NCBI GenBank assembly: GCA_045866215.1
Contig: AP035880.1
Coordinates: 1,426,001 to 1,490,000, forward strand
Direction: 5' to 3'
Source of the DNA: Croceivirga sp009797885
Lineage (GTDB): Bacteria; Bacteroidota; Bacteroidia; Flavobacteriales; Flavobacteriaceae
Length of the DNA stretch: 64,000 nucleotides
Below are positions 25,249-34,589 of this stretch, in pieces (the first letter of the stretch is position 1; each line of letters begins with the position of its first letter). A program made the position numbers and the translations under genes. The notes beneath the pieces are model-generated. The model saw only the letters and a list, made by a program, of their open reading frames with translations, was not told where the DNA came from and searched no databases.

Positions 25249-26148
25249 TTACGTCCTTACGGCCCCATGGTTTTTAAGGTTCCAGAAAATAGCTTCCCAA
25301 AACGCCTTTAAATGCTTGAATTCCCTTTTTAGTGCAAAACCCACCACGTTCTTTGGAATGGAGATGAATAGCTGAAAGGACATACTTACGGCAAGCTGAA
25401 ACGGTTTAAAATTCCTTCTCGCAAATAAGATTCTGTTCCTTGAAATGTAATAGGTCTTTAGCGGACTGAACTTTCCAGTTGAAAGGGATTCCTTGTGAAG
25501 GATATAGGACTTGGGCTGATAGTATACTTTATAGCCTGCCCGCTTCATTTGTTCTGCCCAATCGTGTTCTTCGTAATACAGAAAGTACACTTCCGTCATC
25601 ATTCCAACTTTTTCCACAACCCGCTTTGGTACCATCATTGCAGCCCCGTGTATGGAATTGGTTTCCCCTTCCTTGTCAAACCTACCATCGTCTTTCTGAT
25701 GGTATCCAATACTATTGTTCCTTATGGTCCAATGGTTCATGGGCGTATAACCCGCATACTGTATTAAACTGGCATCCCAATGAAATTTTATTTTGGGGCT
25801 TACCATCCCAATGGCACTATTGTTTTCCAGGGTCTCCACCAAAGGCCCTATGCATTCCTTGGGAACAATGGTATCGTTGTTTATAAAGAACAAATACGCT
25901 CCTTTTGCCACGCGGGCCCCCAGATTATTACCTCCGGCAAAACCCAGGTTTTCCTTGCTCTTAATCAGGTTGACCTGGGGAAATTTTTCCTTGATGACAT
26001 CAGGATCATCATTCGGGGATGCATTGTCCACCACAATGACCTCCAAGTTTGAATAGTCGACATCCTGGAGCGACTCCAACATATCCAAGGTTACCTGGGA
26101 TTCATTGTAATTGATCGTAATTATCGAAACCAATGGTTGTGTTTTCAT
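25249..26148 (-). CDS. Glycosyltransferase family 2 (rhamnosyltransferase-like)
   Basis: A 299-residue soluble GT2 enzyme: SIITINYNESQVTLDMLESL at the start, VIVVDNASPNDDPDVI, NLGFAGGNNLGARVAKG, FINNDTIV as DxD-type motif, HGAAMMVPKRVVEKVG, and YYEEHDWAEQMKRAGY. The GFAGGNN type is frequent among rhamnosyltransferases, which agrees with the dTDP-rhamnose genes nearby, but the donor is inferred. Last gene of the third EPS operon (33539 to 25249), 1 nt after the polymerase gene. Confidence 0.92.
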   Translation of the reverse strand: MKTQPLVSIITINYNESQVTLDMLESLQDVDYSNLEVIVVDNASPNDDPDVIKEKFPQVNLIKSKENLGFAGGNNLGARVAKGAYLFFINNDTIVPKECIGPLVETLENNSAIGMVSPKIKFHWDASLIQYAGYTPMNHWTIRNNSIGYHQKDDGRFDKEGETNSIHGAAMMVPKRVVEKVGMMTEVYFLYYEEHDWAEQMKRAGYKVYYQPKSYILHKESLSTGKFSPLKTYYISRNRILFARRNFKPFQLAVSMSFQLFISIPKNVVGFALKREFKHLKAFWEAIFWNLKNHGAVRT

Positions 26149-26149
26149 A

Positions 26150-27622
26150 CTATTTGATTACCGTTTCTTCCAACAATCCTTTTTCCTTTAAAATCTGCTT
26201 GTCCAATTTGGGTGCGATGAACATAAATACCATTCCCGTATACATTAGGATACATGTAGGAAACTGTCCAAAAACACCGTTACCATAAGATGCCAGCATA
26301 ATGCCCGCCATCCCGCAGACCAATGCCGTAATTTGACCTTTGAGCCAGTCATCCCGAATTTTATACATCACATTATAAGCCCCCGTAACCAGGACAAAGA
26401 ACAAAATGAAAAGGTGCAGGTACAATCCCACAATCCCCGTATCTGCCCAAACGGCCACAAACCAACTGTCCGTTGCCGTATTGGCCAAAAATGTATTGGG
26501 CGAAAAACGTTTTCCCCAGTTGCCGGTAGAGCCAATTCCACCTCCAAGTGGTCGGGTAGCCAGGTATCCTTTTAATTTGGCCTGGTTGATCCTTCTCATT
26601 TCCAGTGAAGCATCGTTTGGATCGAACGCCGTTCGCATTCGTCGAATTTGGTCATTATTATTGCCTATTGTGGTGTACTTGAAAAAGACAAATACACTAA
26701 TGCCCGCAATGATTCCCAATACAATGCTCGGCATATGTTTTCTAACCAAAATGAACATGATACCTCCCATTGCAGGGACGGCAATTGCCCCACGCGTTCC
26801 GGAAATCATCATTCCCCATAATCCCGCCAGGGCCACAATTGCACAGAAGATTTGGAATTTTCTGTCTTTGGCAAACAGGGCCAATATCCCAAAAACAACA
26901 CCCGTATGACCTTGCGAAGCACCAAACTGCCCCGCATCGGAATAAAAAGAGAATATCCGTAGCTTACCAAAAAGTACATGGGTTACATCGCCCCCTGCGT
27001 CCAACCAGGCTTGCTCATAGGGGTCTACCCCAAAAATGAGCTGTTGCATCCCTTTAAGGGTCGCCAAAAAGGACAGGATCCCCCAAATGATAAAGAATAT
27101 CCTTAAATCGTTGGGCCTATTGAACAAGATGAACACCAAGGGTATAAAAAGCCACTGATATAAAGCCAATCCGCGCATGGCATAAAACCAGGCCGCAACA
27201 CTTACCGCTTCTGGGTTTACAATCTGCAATACCGCGTAACCAAACCATATGGACACCAGGAGCGTTAATTGCGAACTTGCCCTGTTCCAGGGAACTTTAA
27301 CCTTGAAAGCCTTGAAAAACAGTGCCAAATACATAAGCACCATCATCCCATCCATTAAGAGGCCCCAGGTCATTGGAATGTACCTACCAATACCAAGGAC
27401 AAAGAAATTGAAGATGAGAACCGTAATAATCCCTATTCTGGGATTGACGAACAAAGCCCCAACGTACACGGCCACCAACGGAAGTACAATTACGGCAATC
27501 CCGGCCACCAATCCCCTTGTTGCGGTAAGATGGGCCGTAATGATGACCACGGACAACAACAGCATAATGGGAATGGGCTTACGCATTTTCTCTGCACCGG
27601 ATGTCGTCAAAACTGGGTTCAT
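26150..27622 (-). CDS. O-antigen ligase/polymerase (Wzy-like) membrane protein
   Basis: A 490-residue protein with about ten to twelve hydrophobic helices and a large loop between about residues 330 and 400 (MRRINQAKLKGYLATRPLGG, then GIGSTGNWGKRF), the place of the Wzy_C/ligase domain. SGTRGAIAVPAMGG is a common feature of such proteins. It probably polymerises EPS repeat units at the outer face of the inner membrane. It overlaps the flippase stop codon by 4 nt (ATGA), a sign of translational coupling. Confidence 0.82.
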   Translation of the reverse strand: MNPVLTTSGAEKMRKPIPIMLLLSVVIITAHLTATRGLVAGIAVIVLPLVAVYVGALFVNPRIGIITVLIFNFFVLGIGRYIPMTWGLLMDGMMVLMYLALFFKAFKVKVPWNRASSQLTLLVSIWFGYAVLQIVNPEAVSVAAWFYAMRGLALYQWLFIPLVFILFNRPNDLRIFFIIWGILSFLATLKGMQQLIFGVDPYEQAWLDAGGDVTHVLFGKLRIFSFYSDAGQFGASQGHTGVVFGILALFAKDRKFQIFCAIVALAGLWGMMISGTRGAIAVPAMGGIMFILVRKHMPSIVLGIIAGISVFVFFKYTTIGNNNDQIRRMRTAFDPNDASLEMRRINQAKLKGYLATRPLGGGIGSTGNWGKRFSPNTFLANTATDSWFVAVWADTGIVGLYLHLFILFFVLVTGAYNVMYKIRDDWLKGQITALVCGMAGIMLASYGNGVFGQFPTCILMYTGMVFMFIAPKLDKQILKEKGLLEETVIK

Positions 27623-28965
27623 GATGCCAAGTGTGTTTTAAGGTTTTTAAAAAACAAAAGGCTTTCTGAAAAAATATGCCGAAAGTGAATCTCCAGTTCC
27701 TTCCGCAGGAAAAAGAAGCCCAGGAAAATTCCTATTAGGGTAAACAATACCGTTCCAACCGCTACGGCCACCAAACTCTTGAACACAAAGACGGCAATTA
27801 GATCAAAAACGATATTGGCCAATGTCATTACAATGACCTTGTATAAATTATATTTTGGACGATTGAGGCTATCCAATAAGACTCCCGTGAAACGGTCAAT
27901 GGGCAAGAGCATGACATAAAGGGTAAATACCCTGAATACTAGCGTCAACAGTTCCAATGAATCCAGGTATTCCACTCCCCCTAAAATCAAAACCAGGTAC
28001 TCCGCAAAAACAAAACCTAAAATCGCTATCGGAAAGAATAAAAAGGTAACCGCTCCGGAATACGTATAAAAAATTTTTCGTGCTCCCGTTTTATCGCCAT
28101 CCAAACATTTCCTGGACATTCGTGGATAGGCCGTCATGGAGAAACTATGCAACGGTATACCCAACAAATCCGTTAGTTTTAAAGGAATGGCATACATGGC
28201 TATTCCTGCCGAACCCAAAAATGGGCTCAATCCAATGATGAAAGTATCTGCACTTTTTAGCAGGCTGGAACTGATCAAGGTTCCCATGGAATACTTTCCA
28301 AAGTTGACCAATTCCTTCTCCGTCTTTCTCCTTGCCATGGTCAAGTAAATCAGGCCGTCCCATTTTTTTAGGGTACACCAAAAACTGGAAATCAAGTTTA
28401 CCACCAGATTTGCAATGATTATGGGAACCAACCCAAATTGTACGGTCCAATAGTTCACCAATAGAAAAAACAAGAACAGACCAACGTTGGATAACCTGAC
28501 CCACATCATTCTATGAAACTGTTGTTCCGCCTGGAAAAGGGCCATTGCATTGTTCCAGCTTAGGTTGGACAATGCCAGTAACGGATACCATATAAGAAAT
28601 AGGTGATACCCATTGTTAATTGAGGTCCCAAAACTTTCCTTTAGTATCCACAATCCCCAACAAACCATGGAAATCAATAGGAGCAGTACAAGATTGATCC
28701 TGAATGTGGAACCCAATATTGTTTTTTGCCGGTTTTCATCCGCATTGGAAAGCGCACGTACCGCTGCTGTTCTGGTAAGACCAAACCTGAGCAGATCAAC
28801 AAAGGTTGCCAAGGTGATAAACAAGACCCAATCCCCAAATTGTTCTTTCTCCAATTGGCGTGTGAGCAACATAAAGCTCAATAATCCGGCAAAAGCTACA
28901 CTCACGTTGGACAGCAGCGATGACAAATTTTTCTCTTTCCCTATTTTCTTGATCCTGGCCCACAT
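27619..28965 (-). CDS. Polysaccharide flippase (Wzx-like, MATE/MOP fold)
   Basis: A 448-residue protein with about twelve hydrophobic segments; NVSVAFAGLLSFMLLTRQL at the N-terminus and FGKYSMGTLISSSLLKSADTFII in the middle are typical of the polysaccharide-transport MOP family. It should carry the lipid-linked repeat unit across the inner membrane. It overlaps neighbours on both sides by 1-4 nt, so it is coupled to the co-polymerase upstream and the polymerase downstream. Confidence 0.88.
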   Translation of the reverse strand: MWARIKKIGKEKNLSSLLSNVSVAFAGLLSFMLLTRQLEKEQFGDWVLFITLATFVDLLRFGLTRTAAVRALSNADENRQKTILGSTFRINLVLLLLISMVCWGLWILKESFGTSINNGYHLFLIWYPLLALSNLSWNNAMALFQAEQQFHRMMWVRLSNVGLFLFFLLVNYWTVQFGLVPIIIANLVVNLISSFWCTLKKWDGLIYLTMARRKTEKELVNFGKYSMGTLISSSLLKSADTFIIGLSPFLGSAGIAMYAIPLKLTDLLGIPLHSFSMTAYPRMSRKCLDGDKTGARKIFYTYSGAVTFLFFPIAILGFVFAEYLVLILGGVEYLDSLELLTLVFRVFTLYVMLLPIDRFTGVLLDSLNRPKYNLYKVIVMTLANIVFDLIAVFVFKSLVAVAVGTVLFTLIGIFLGFFFLRKELEIHFRHIFSESLLFFKNLKTHLAS

Positions 28966-31196
28966 TATGCAACGGAGGTTTTGTTGAAAAATCTAAACTG
29001 TACGATTTTCTTCACCCATCTTCGGATCAAGGAACGGTTTTTGGGAAGTTCGCCCAATACGGTCTCCATCTCCAATACTTTTACACCGTTGAGTATTATG
29101 GTAGGTTCCGGTCCCGTGGTCGCCTCGTTGAACAAAGCCAATGCATTTTTATCGGCATCCCCCCAGGCACGGTTGGCCCTTGTGACCAAAAACGTGTAAT
29201 CCATTGTAGATGCCAATTTTACAGGGAAAGGGTTTCTTATGATACTCGGTATTTCCAGGATGACAAAGTCAAACGATTTATAGCCTTCCACTACCTTATC
29301 CTCGGCAAATTCCTCGACTGTAGCTATTTTGTAGAGTTGGTCACTGATGTCGTAGGTTATTTTTTGATAGTCTTCCCCTGTCACCCCTATATCCGTTTTA
29401 TCATAGGTGACGTGCAGGGTTTTGTACCCCAGTTCACACAACTTGGCAATGAGGTGTCTACATATAAATGTTTTCCCTTCGCTTTGCTGTGTGGAAAACA
29501 ACATATTCACCACGGGCTTTTCTCCATTTGATTTTTTAAACTGATTTAACAATACATTCCTTGAAATGGCATTGATGGCCTTGTTCTGGATGTAGTTATA
29601 ATCAATTTTTTTGTCCGTTAAATTGATAACCGGAAATATGGAGGAAACCTGTACCCCTATTTTATCCTCTGCCCTGACAGCAGTCTTGATATTGCCATCC
29701 AAAAACTCTAAAATGAGAATGGTCATGGCCACGAGCAGGAAACCAACCACTCCCGCTGCCGCCACCAGCATCATGCGCTTACTGGGCTTTGGGTTTATGG
29801 GGTAATATGGAATCTCGGTCAGTTTTATATTGGATTTCAATTCCACATTCTGTTGGCGTAGTTTTGCCAGTCCCAAACTATGCAAAAGGCTCAGATACTC
29901 CCTTTCCGCAATATCGATCTTTCTTTCCAAGCGCTTCATGGTCGCCCCCAGTGGGGAGAACTTTTGATAGAGTTCGTCAAACTCCAGGCGCTTTTGTTCC
30001 ATAACCTTTAACTGGGCCTTGAATCCTTCATAATCAATGGTATTTTGCAACCAATCCGAAAGTACACTGGTGGATGCAATGCTCTTGCTGTCATAATCCG
30101 TTTGGTAAAGTACATCTACTTGGTTCGCCAATTTCCGTTCCAATTGGGCAACCTCGTTCATCATTTTGGATAACTTCTGGGAGCTTTTCTCAATCTTGGC
30201 CGAATCCGTTTCAATCCCCAAGGTTTCCATTGAAATATTGAAATTGAGCTTGGAAAGCTGCTCCCTTAAATCCATAATACTTGAGCTGGCAATTCTTTTC
30301 CTATCGTGGGTTTCCAGCTTGGATTCCAAATTTTCCAGGACCGCCCTTGCTGCATGGAACTTTCGGTAAACTTCAAAATATTTGATCTCGAACTCCTCCT
30401 TTTCTGCAGCAATATGTTTGGTCTGTTCGTAGTAGTTAATGATGTTATGGGTACGGTTAAAATCCAACAATTCGTTTTCCGCACCCCTAAGATCCTGGGT
30501 TGAATTCTGTAGTTGCCTTTCAAAATATTTTACCACGGCATCGGATTGGTTGACCTTGATATCCGCATTCAGCTTCACAAATACATCACAAAGAATGAGC
30601 AAGGTATTCTGGCAAATGGCCGCATCGTCGGACTCATAGGCGATATCAACAAAATCACTGTTGGAAATCCTTCTGAGTCCAATTTTCCCGGTTATCTTTT
30701 CTATGCTATAGTCTGGATGGTCAAAGTTTAGAAGCTTGTAAATGAAATTGGAATAGTCGGAGTTTTTGAGAGTTTTGAAATTTTCATAGGTCTGTTCAAC
30801 GTCCCCTTTTACCACAACGGATTTTACCTCTTCGGGTACGGTTTCCATCAACCCATTGAACTTCTTCCTTGAAATGATCTTTAAGTCGGCACTATCTTGT
30901 GCCATATGCTGTGCAAAAAGTTTAAGGCCTACCATTTCAATGGTTGTCCTGGCCTTGATAAGATTTAAAAGGTTATCGTAGGCGGTATTGGCGGCTCTAA
31001 AATCCACTTTGGTATTTTCCAGCTCAATAGTGGACCCGGAAGCAATTCCGGTATAGATCCTTGCCTTGGAATTATAGACCTTGGGCTCATTTTTGGTAAG
31101 AAAAAAGACCAATGAGGCCAAAATGATGGGCATTACCACCAGAAGGCCAATATGTCTTAGTAACAGACGTACAAAAAAGAGCAGGTTAAACTTCAT
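28965..31196 (-). CDS. Wzz/GumC-type chain-length protein with degenerate BY-kinase domain
   Basis: A 743-residue inner-membrane protein. First helix at about 10-32, a long periplasmic part with coiled coils (about 35-470), second helix MLVAAAGVVGFLLVAMTILI, then a cytosolic P-loop domain. The Walker A-like motif is STQQSEGKTF (Gly574, Lys575, Thr576), but the Walker B region reads FVILEIPS, with Glu where Asp is usual, the A' region lacks the usual Arg, and no tyrosine cluster exists at the C-terminus (FRFFNKTSVA). It may control chain length without tyrosine autophosphorylation. Start is the ATG at 31196; the TTG at 31202 is unlikely. Confidence 0.85.
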   Translation of the reverse strand: MKFNLLFFVRLLLRHIGLLVVMPIILASLVFFLTKNEPKVYNSKARIYTGIASGSTIELENTKVDFRAANTAYDNLLNLIKARTTIEMVGLKLFAQHMAQDSADLKIISRKKFNGLMETVPEEVKSVVVKGDVEQTYENFKTLKNSDYSNFIYKLLNFDHPDYSIEKITGKIGLRRISNSDFVDIAYESDDAAICQNTLLILCDVFVKLNADIKVNQSDAVVKYFERQLQNSTQDLRGAENELLDFNRTHNIINYYEQTKHIAAEKEEFEIKYFEVYRKFHAARAVLENLESKLETHDRKRIASSSIMDLREQLSKLNFNISMETLGIETDSAKIEKSSQKLSKMMNEVAQLERKLANQVDVLYQTDYDSKSIASTSVLSDWLQNTIDYEGFKAQLKVMEQKRLEFDELYQKFSPLGATMKRLERKIDIAEREYLSLLHSLGLAKLRQQNVELKSNIKLTEIPYYPINPKPSKRMMLVAAAGVVGFLLVAMTILILEFLDGNIKTAVRAEDKIGVQVSSIFPVINLTDKKIDYNYIQNKAINAISRNVLLNQFKKSNGEKPVVNMLFSTQQSEGKTFICRHLIAKLCELGYKTLHVTYDKTDIGVTGEDYQKITYDISDQLYKIATVEEFAEDKVVEGYKSFDFVILEIPSIIRNPFPVKLASTMDYTFLVTRANRAWGDADKNALALFNEATTGPEPTIILNGVKVLEMETVLGELPKNRSLIRRWVKKIVQFRFFNKTSVA

Positions 31197-31198
31197 AT

Positions 31199-31939
31199 TC
31201 AAATATCAAAATCTGCCCCTGTAATATGCTCCAGGGCCATTACCGCCGCAACAAAATCCGATCGTTGTAGTTCATAGTTCATGGATGCTTGGTTCAACAT
31301 CTGTTGCAAGCGGGTGTACTCCGTTATATTTATAATTCCATTGGAAAACTCTTTTTCTGCCCGTATGGATTGTACCCTAAAATTGTCTACTATGGAACTG
31401 GCCAAAAAGAACATTCGGTGTACTTTCAACAAATCGTTGTAGAGTGTGACCACTTTTTGTTCCAATTCCATTTCGGCAACCTCCGTTTCAAACCTCGCCT
31501 TTTTGGCCTCGCCCTTTGCACTTAAAATTCGAGCCCTTCTATTGACGATGGCCGATAATGGAAGACGTAAGGACACCCCTACCTGATACCTGCTCTGTTC
31601 GGTCGAAAAAAGTACTTGGCTTTGCGGATCCCCGGCAATTTGCTGGTTGCTGAGGTTATCGAAAATACCGTAGTTGTAACCGGCCTCCAGGTTAATGTAT
31701 TGCAGCCAGGCACGTTGTTCAAAGGAAACGACACCATCCCGGTATTGCTGTTCGTTAAGGGTTACCTTTATAAATGGGGAATGCTCTTTTGCCATGGCAA
31801 TGAGCGTATCCAAATGGGGCAGTTTTTTGCTAATGTCATTTTCCTTTAATCCATTTTCTATAAATTCATTGATGGATTGTGAAAATGAGTTCGTAGCAAT
31901 CAATAAAATTGCCAAAATCAATTTTTCCCGAATCTTCAT
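31199..31939 (-). CDS. Half-length TolC-family outer membrane protein in the EPS operon
   Basis: A 246-residue secreted protein with signal peptide (residues 1-20, ending TNSFS). LDTLIAMAKEHSPFIKVTLN, VSLRLPLSAIVNRRARILSAKGEAKKA and YNDLLKVHRMFFLASSIV show the helix-strand pattern of TolC proteins, but only one repeat is present; full TolC proteins have two and about 450 residues. No Wza-type export protein is found in the locus, so this may be, or help, the outer-membrane exit. It is 2 nt from the co-polymerase gene. Confidence 0.8.
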   Translation of the reverse strand: MKIREKLILAILLIATNSFSQSINEFIENGLKENDISKKLPHLDTLIAMAKEHSPFIKVTLNEQQYRDGVVSFEQRAWLQYINLEAGYNYGIFDNLSNQQIAGDPQSQVLFSTEQSRYQVGVSLRLPLSAIVNRRARILSAKGEAKKARFETEVAEMELEQKVVTLYNDLLKVHRMFFLASSIVDNFRVQSIRAEKEFSNGIINITEYTRLQQMLNQASMNYELQRSDFVAAVMALEHITGADFDI

Positions 31940-31941
31940 TC

Positions 31942-33171
31942 CTATACATTTTCCTTTTGGAAAACAGCCCTAAACGTTCTAAGTATTATCCACATATCGA
32001 TTAAAAAAGCATACTTGCCATTGGCATACTCCACGTATTTCACATCCAGCTGCTTTCTTTCTTCCGGTGACATCTTGGAGCTTCGCCCACGGGCCTCTAC
32101 CTGCCATAGCCCCGTAATTCCGGCAGGACCATTAAAACGTTCCGTCCATTCATCCGTGGTCAACATTTCGGCTTCGTAAAGGGGCAACGGTCGGTTACCA
32201 ACAATGGACATATCACCTTTTAGCACATTGATCAACTGTGGCAGTTCATCAATACTCAACTTTCTAATTATCTTTCCTACTTTGGTGATCCTGGGGTCGT
32301 TATCAAACTTTACGAAGGCACTTTCGTTACTTTTCTTACGTTTTTCATTGTGGACTTTTTCATCTACCTCGGCATCGTCACCAATGAGTTTGGTACCACC
32401 ATCCCTTACTTCTTCCACGACTGTTTCGTCCGTTTTTTCCCCATCCGTATCATGGACATATTGGTTGAGATGTTCAAACTCCTTTAATCGTTTGTCCGCG
32501 TCGGGGTACATGGATCTTAGCTTAAGAAAATTAAAGATGCGGTACCCCGTACCTACCCTTTTGGAAATGTAGTATACCTTCCCCTTGGACTCCAACCGTA
32601 TGGCCAGAATGACCAATAATAAAAAAGGGGAGGCCACTAATAGGACGGAACCGGCAAGAAGGATGTCAAAGGTCCTTTTCCAAAATCCTGTCCTATAGCG
32701 TTTGACTTGATGCTGTAAGGTTGATATTTCCTGTGATCCAAGATTGTTCTTTAGTTCCTTTAAAAAACGTATACGCTCAAAGACCTGCTCAAAGCGTATG
32801 GGATGAACGAAAATGTCATCAAAACCACGCTCCAGGGCCTTTAACTTTTCCTTTTTTGAAACCTTTTCACATAAAAGAACCATGGGCACCTTCCTGCTGG
32901 GATCAAATACTGCAACCAAATATTCCTGAAACTCCTTTAGTTTTCCTTCGGAGAGTTCTTGTTCACATAATATGGCATCAACAGCTTTTTGGGTGTTCAC
33001 CCATTTTCCCTCATGGAATTCACTATGGTTGTGCAACCATTTTATGGCATTTTCCGTGGTGGCAACGGTAGTAATGACCACGTTTTCGGAAAAGCGATGA
33101 AATTCTTCACCAAACCTCTTGTTGGCCCCTATATAAAGTACCGAAGTCTCCTTCCTGGTAAGTACCTCCAT
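31942..33171 (-). CDS. Initiating sugar-phosphate transferase with N-terminal pseudo-receiver domain
   Basis: A 409-residue protein in two parts. About 10-135 has the shape of a response-regulator receiver (VLYIGAN, AVDAILCEQEL, VPMVLLCEKVSKKEKLKAL, GFDDIFVHPIRFEQVFERI), but the phospho-acceptor position near residue 69 is Cys/Glu rather than Asp and the conserved Lys is His (VHPI), so it cannot be phosphorylated in the usual way. From about 163 it is a bacterial sugar transferase: helix FDILLAGSVLLVASPFLLLV, FLKLRSMYPDAD, RKLSIDELPQLINVLKGDMS, NRPLPLYEAE, GITGLWQVEARG. It loads the first sugar phosphate onto undecaprenyl phosphate. It lies 2 nt after the receiver gene. Confidence 0.92.
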   Translation of the reverse strand: MEVLTRKETSVLYIGANKRFGEEFHRFSENVVITTVATTENAIKWLHNHSEFHEGKWVNTQKAVDAILCEQELSEGKLKEFQEYLVAVFDPSRKVPMVLLCEKVSKKEKLKALERGFDDIFVHPIRFEQVFERIRFLKELKNNLGSQEISTLQHQVKRYRTGFWKRTFDILLAGSVLLVASPFLLLVILAIRLESKGKVYYISKRVGTGYRIFNFLKLRSMYPDADKRLKEFEHLNQYVHDTDGEKTDETVVEEVRDGGTKLIGDDAEVDEKVHNEKRKKSNESAFVKFDNDPRITKVGKIIRKLSIDELPQLINVLKGDMSIVGNRPLPLYEAEMLTTDEWTERFNGPAGITGLWQVEARGRSSKMSPEERKQLDVKYVEYANGKYAFLIDMWIILRTFRAVFQKENV

Positions 33172-33173
33172 TG

Positions 33174-33539
33174 TTATTGACGGATTAATAACTTATCCAC
33201 GCGTATGAGCAGTTCTTCCGGGTTAAAAGGTTTCACCATATAATCATCCGCCCCCAACCTCAGGCACTCAATACGGTCACTACTACTATCCCTACAGCTT
33301 AAAACAATAATGGGTATATCTGAAAACATCCCGGTTTGCTTTACCCTTGTTATGAGTTCAAACCCGTCCATTTCTGGCATTTCAAGATCTGTTATGATAA
33401 GATCGGGCATATTTCCCGCTTGCAACCAATTAATGGCGGCAAGGCCATTTTCCACTGTTGTGACATTGTAGGACTGTCCCAAAAATTGGGCTACCAATTC
33501 GCTCAATGATTGTTTATCATCAACTACCAGTATTTTCAT
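33174..33539 (-). CDS. Single-domain response regulator leading the EPS initiation operon
   Basis: A 121-residue receiver: VVDDKQSLSEL, phospho-acceptor Asp51 in LIITDLEMPEMDGFE, Thr/Ser region IIVLSCRDSSS and conserved Lys in YMVKPFNPEEL. No output domain. It is 2 nt upstream of the sugar transferase that carries a non-phosphorylatable receiver-like domain, so a direct protein contact between the two is a reasonable guess. Alternatively it is an intermediate of the phosphorelay encoded next door. It is the first gene of the operon and has the shared EPS promoter. Confidence 0.93.
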   Translation of the reverse strand: MKILVVDDKQSLSELVAQFLGQSYNVTTVENGLAAINWLQAGNMPDLIITDLEMPEMDGFELITRVKQTGMFSDIPIIVLSCRDSSSDRIECLRLGADDYMVKPFNPEELLIRVDKLLIRQ

Positions 33540-33569
33540 AATCGTAAGATTTGTAGTATTAATTTTGTT

Positions 33570-33633
33570 GAAAAGTAGGATTTATATTACTCATAATAAA
33601 TTCATTGTTGTCAAACCCAAACAATGTGTTGTA
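33570..33633 (-). promoter_or_regulatory. EPS initiation operon promoter: -7-like box and LytTR-like direct repeat
   Basis: TACTTTTC (33577-33570, minus strand) is a -7-like box 31-38 bp before the ATG. Then 26 nt, ATTGTTGTC (33604-33612), 12 nt, TGTGTTGTA (33625-33633). Box-to-repeat and repeat-to-repeat distances are the same as at ugd. Confidence 0.65.
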
Positions 33634-33720
33634 AGTAAGTTTAAACTGTGTGTTACCTACTGAAATAGAACACACTAAACCCCTGTACGACTTATAGGTC
33701 CAAAAAGTGGGACATCCCAT

Positions 33721-33746
33721 AAAAAAAGCCCTTTAGGGGGCTTTTT
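33721..33746 (-). terminator. Terminator overlapping the end of the glycosyltransferase gene
   Basis: On the minus strand AAAAAGCCC, short loop, GGGCTTTTT with further T: a hairpin whose left arm includes the last codons and whose loop contains the TAA stop. It closes the H-NOX/kinase operon and isolates it from the EPS promoter that begins about 110 bp further on. Confidence 0.85.
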
Positions 33747-34575
33747 CCAATTCAAGTTCGGCTATTGTAGTATCGATTCCCTTATCCTTAATGAGAAAAC
33801 GTTCATTACAAAACGGAAAGGGTTTTCCAGGTTCCCTTGGGGGCGGTAAGGCTGTGTAAACATCAACGGAAACATATTTGAATTTGCCCATATTGTTCAA
33901 ATACATGGCCAGTATACCATCATCACAACCGGAAACCACTTTAAGGTCGGTATTGTATCCTATTGGCAAAATTGCTTCCCTGCGTATTGCCATGGCCACT
34001 GCCCTTACATACTTGATCTTATTCGTAAATCCCTGGGACAATTTCCAACTGAAATAGTTCACTTTTAACCAATTGCGAATCTGCATTTTTCTCGTAAGTT
34101 GGAAGTCCCTGCCATAACTTTTTGAAATGGAATAGCACATGACCAAATCGGGATCTTCAAAGAATGGTAATACCATTTTATCAATGTAGTATGGATCGTA
34201 AATAGAGTCTGGGTCCATTGTACAGATGACCTGTCCTTTGGCAGTTTCCAGCCCTTTTTGCCTGGCATGCGTGATTCCTTGACGCTCTTCCTTCACCACA
34301 TTGGCCCCCAATTTCCTTAAAATATCCAAGGTTTCCGCATCGGCGTTGTTATCCACAAAGATGACCTCATACGGTATAATGGTCTTTAGATGGACCAATG
34401 AAAAAATATGGGCGATCAAACTCCGTTTTGCCCTAAAAACCGGTATGACCAAACTGGCAATGGGCATTTTTACATGCGACAAAAGTTCAAAGTACAGCAC
34501 CAGCTTCCTTAAATCGTCGATTGCCAGTTGATCCGGTGTTTTGTCAGCATACTTTTTGTAATCGGTAATATGCAT
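33733..34575 (-). CDS. Glycosyltransferase family 2 at the end of the signalling operon
   Basis: A 280-residue GT2 protein: SLVIPVFRAKRSLIAHIFSL, EVIFVDNNADAETLDIL, GITHARQKGLETAKGQVICT, MDPDSIYDP (DxD-like), and SGCDDGILAMYLN with an acidic pair. No membrane helix. It is 14 nt after the STAS gene, so it is co-transcribed with sensors and kinases rather than with the EPS biosynthesis genes, which is unusual. It may alter the EPS, or glycosylate another product under control of the same signal. Confidence 0.85.
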   Translation of the reverse strand: MHITDYKKYADKTPDQLAIDDLRKLVLYFELLSHVKMPIASLVIPVFRAKRSLIAHIFSLVHLKTIIPYEVIFVDNNADAETLDILRKLGANVVKEERQGITHARQKGLETAKGQVICTMDPDSIYDPYYIDKMVLPFFEDPDLVMCYSISKSYGRDFQLTRKMQIRNWLKVNYFSWKLSQGFTNKIKYVRAVAMAIRREAILPIGYNTDLKVVSGCDDGILAMYLNNMGKFKYVSVDVYTALPPPREPGKPFPFCNERFLIKDKGIDTTIAELELEKAP

Positions 34576-34589
34576 AATGCTCCAATTAA

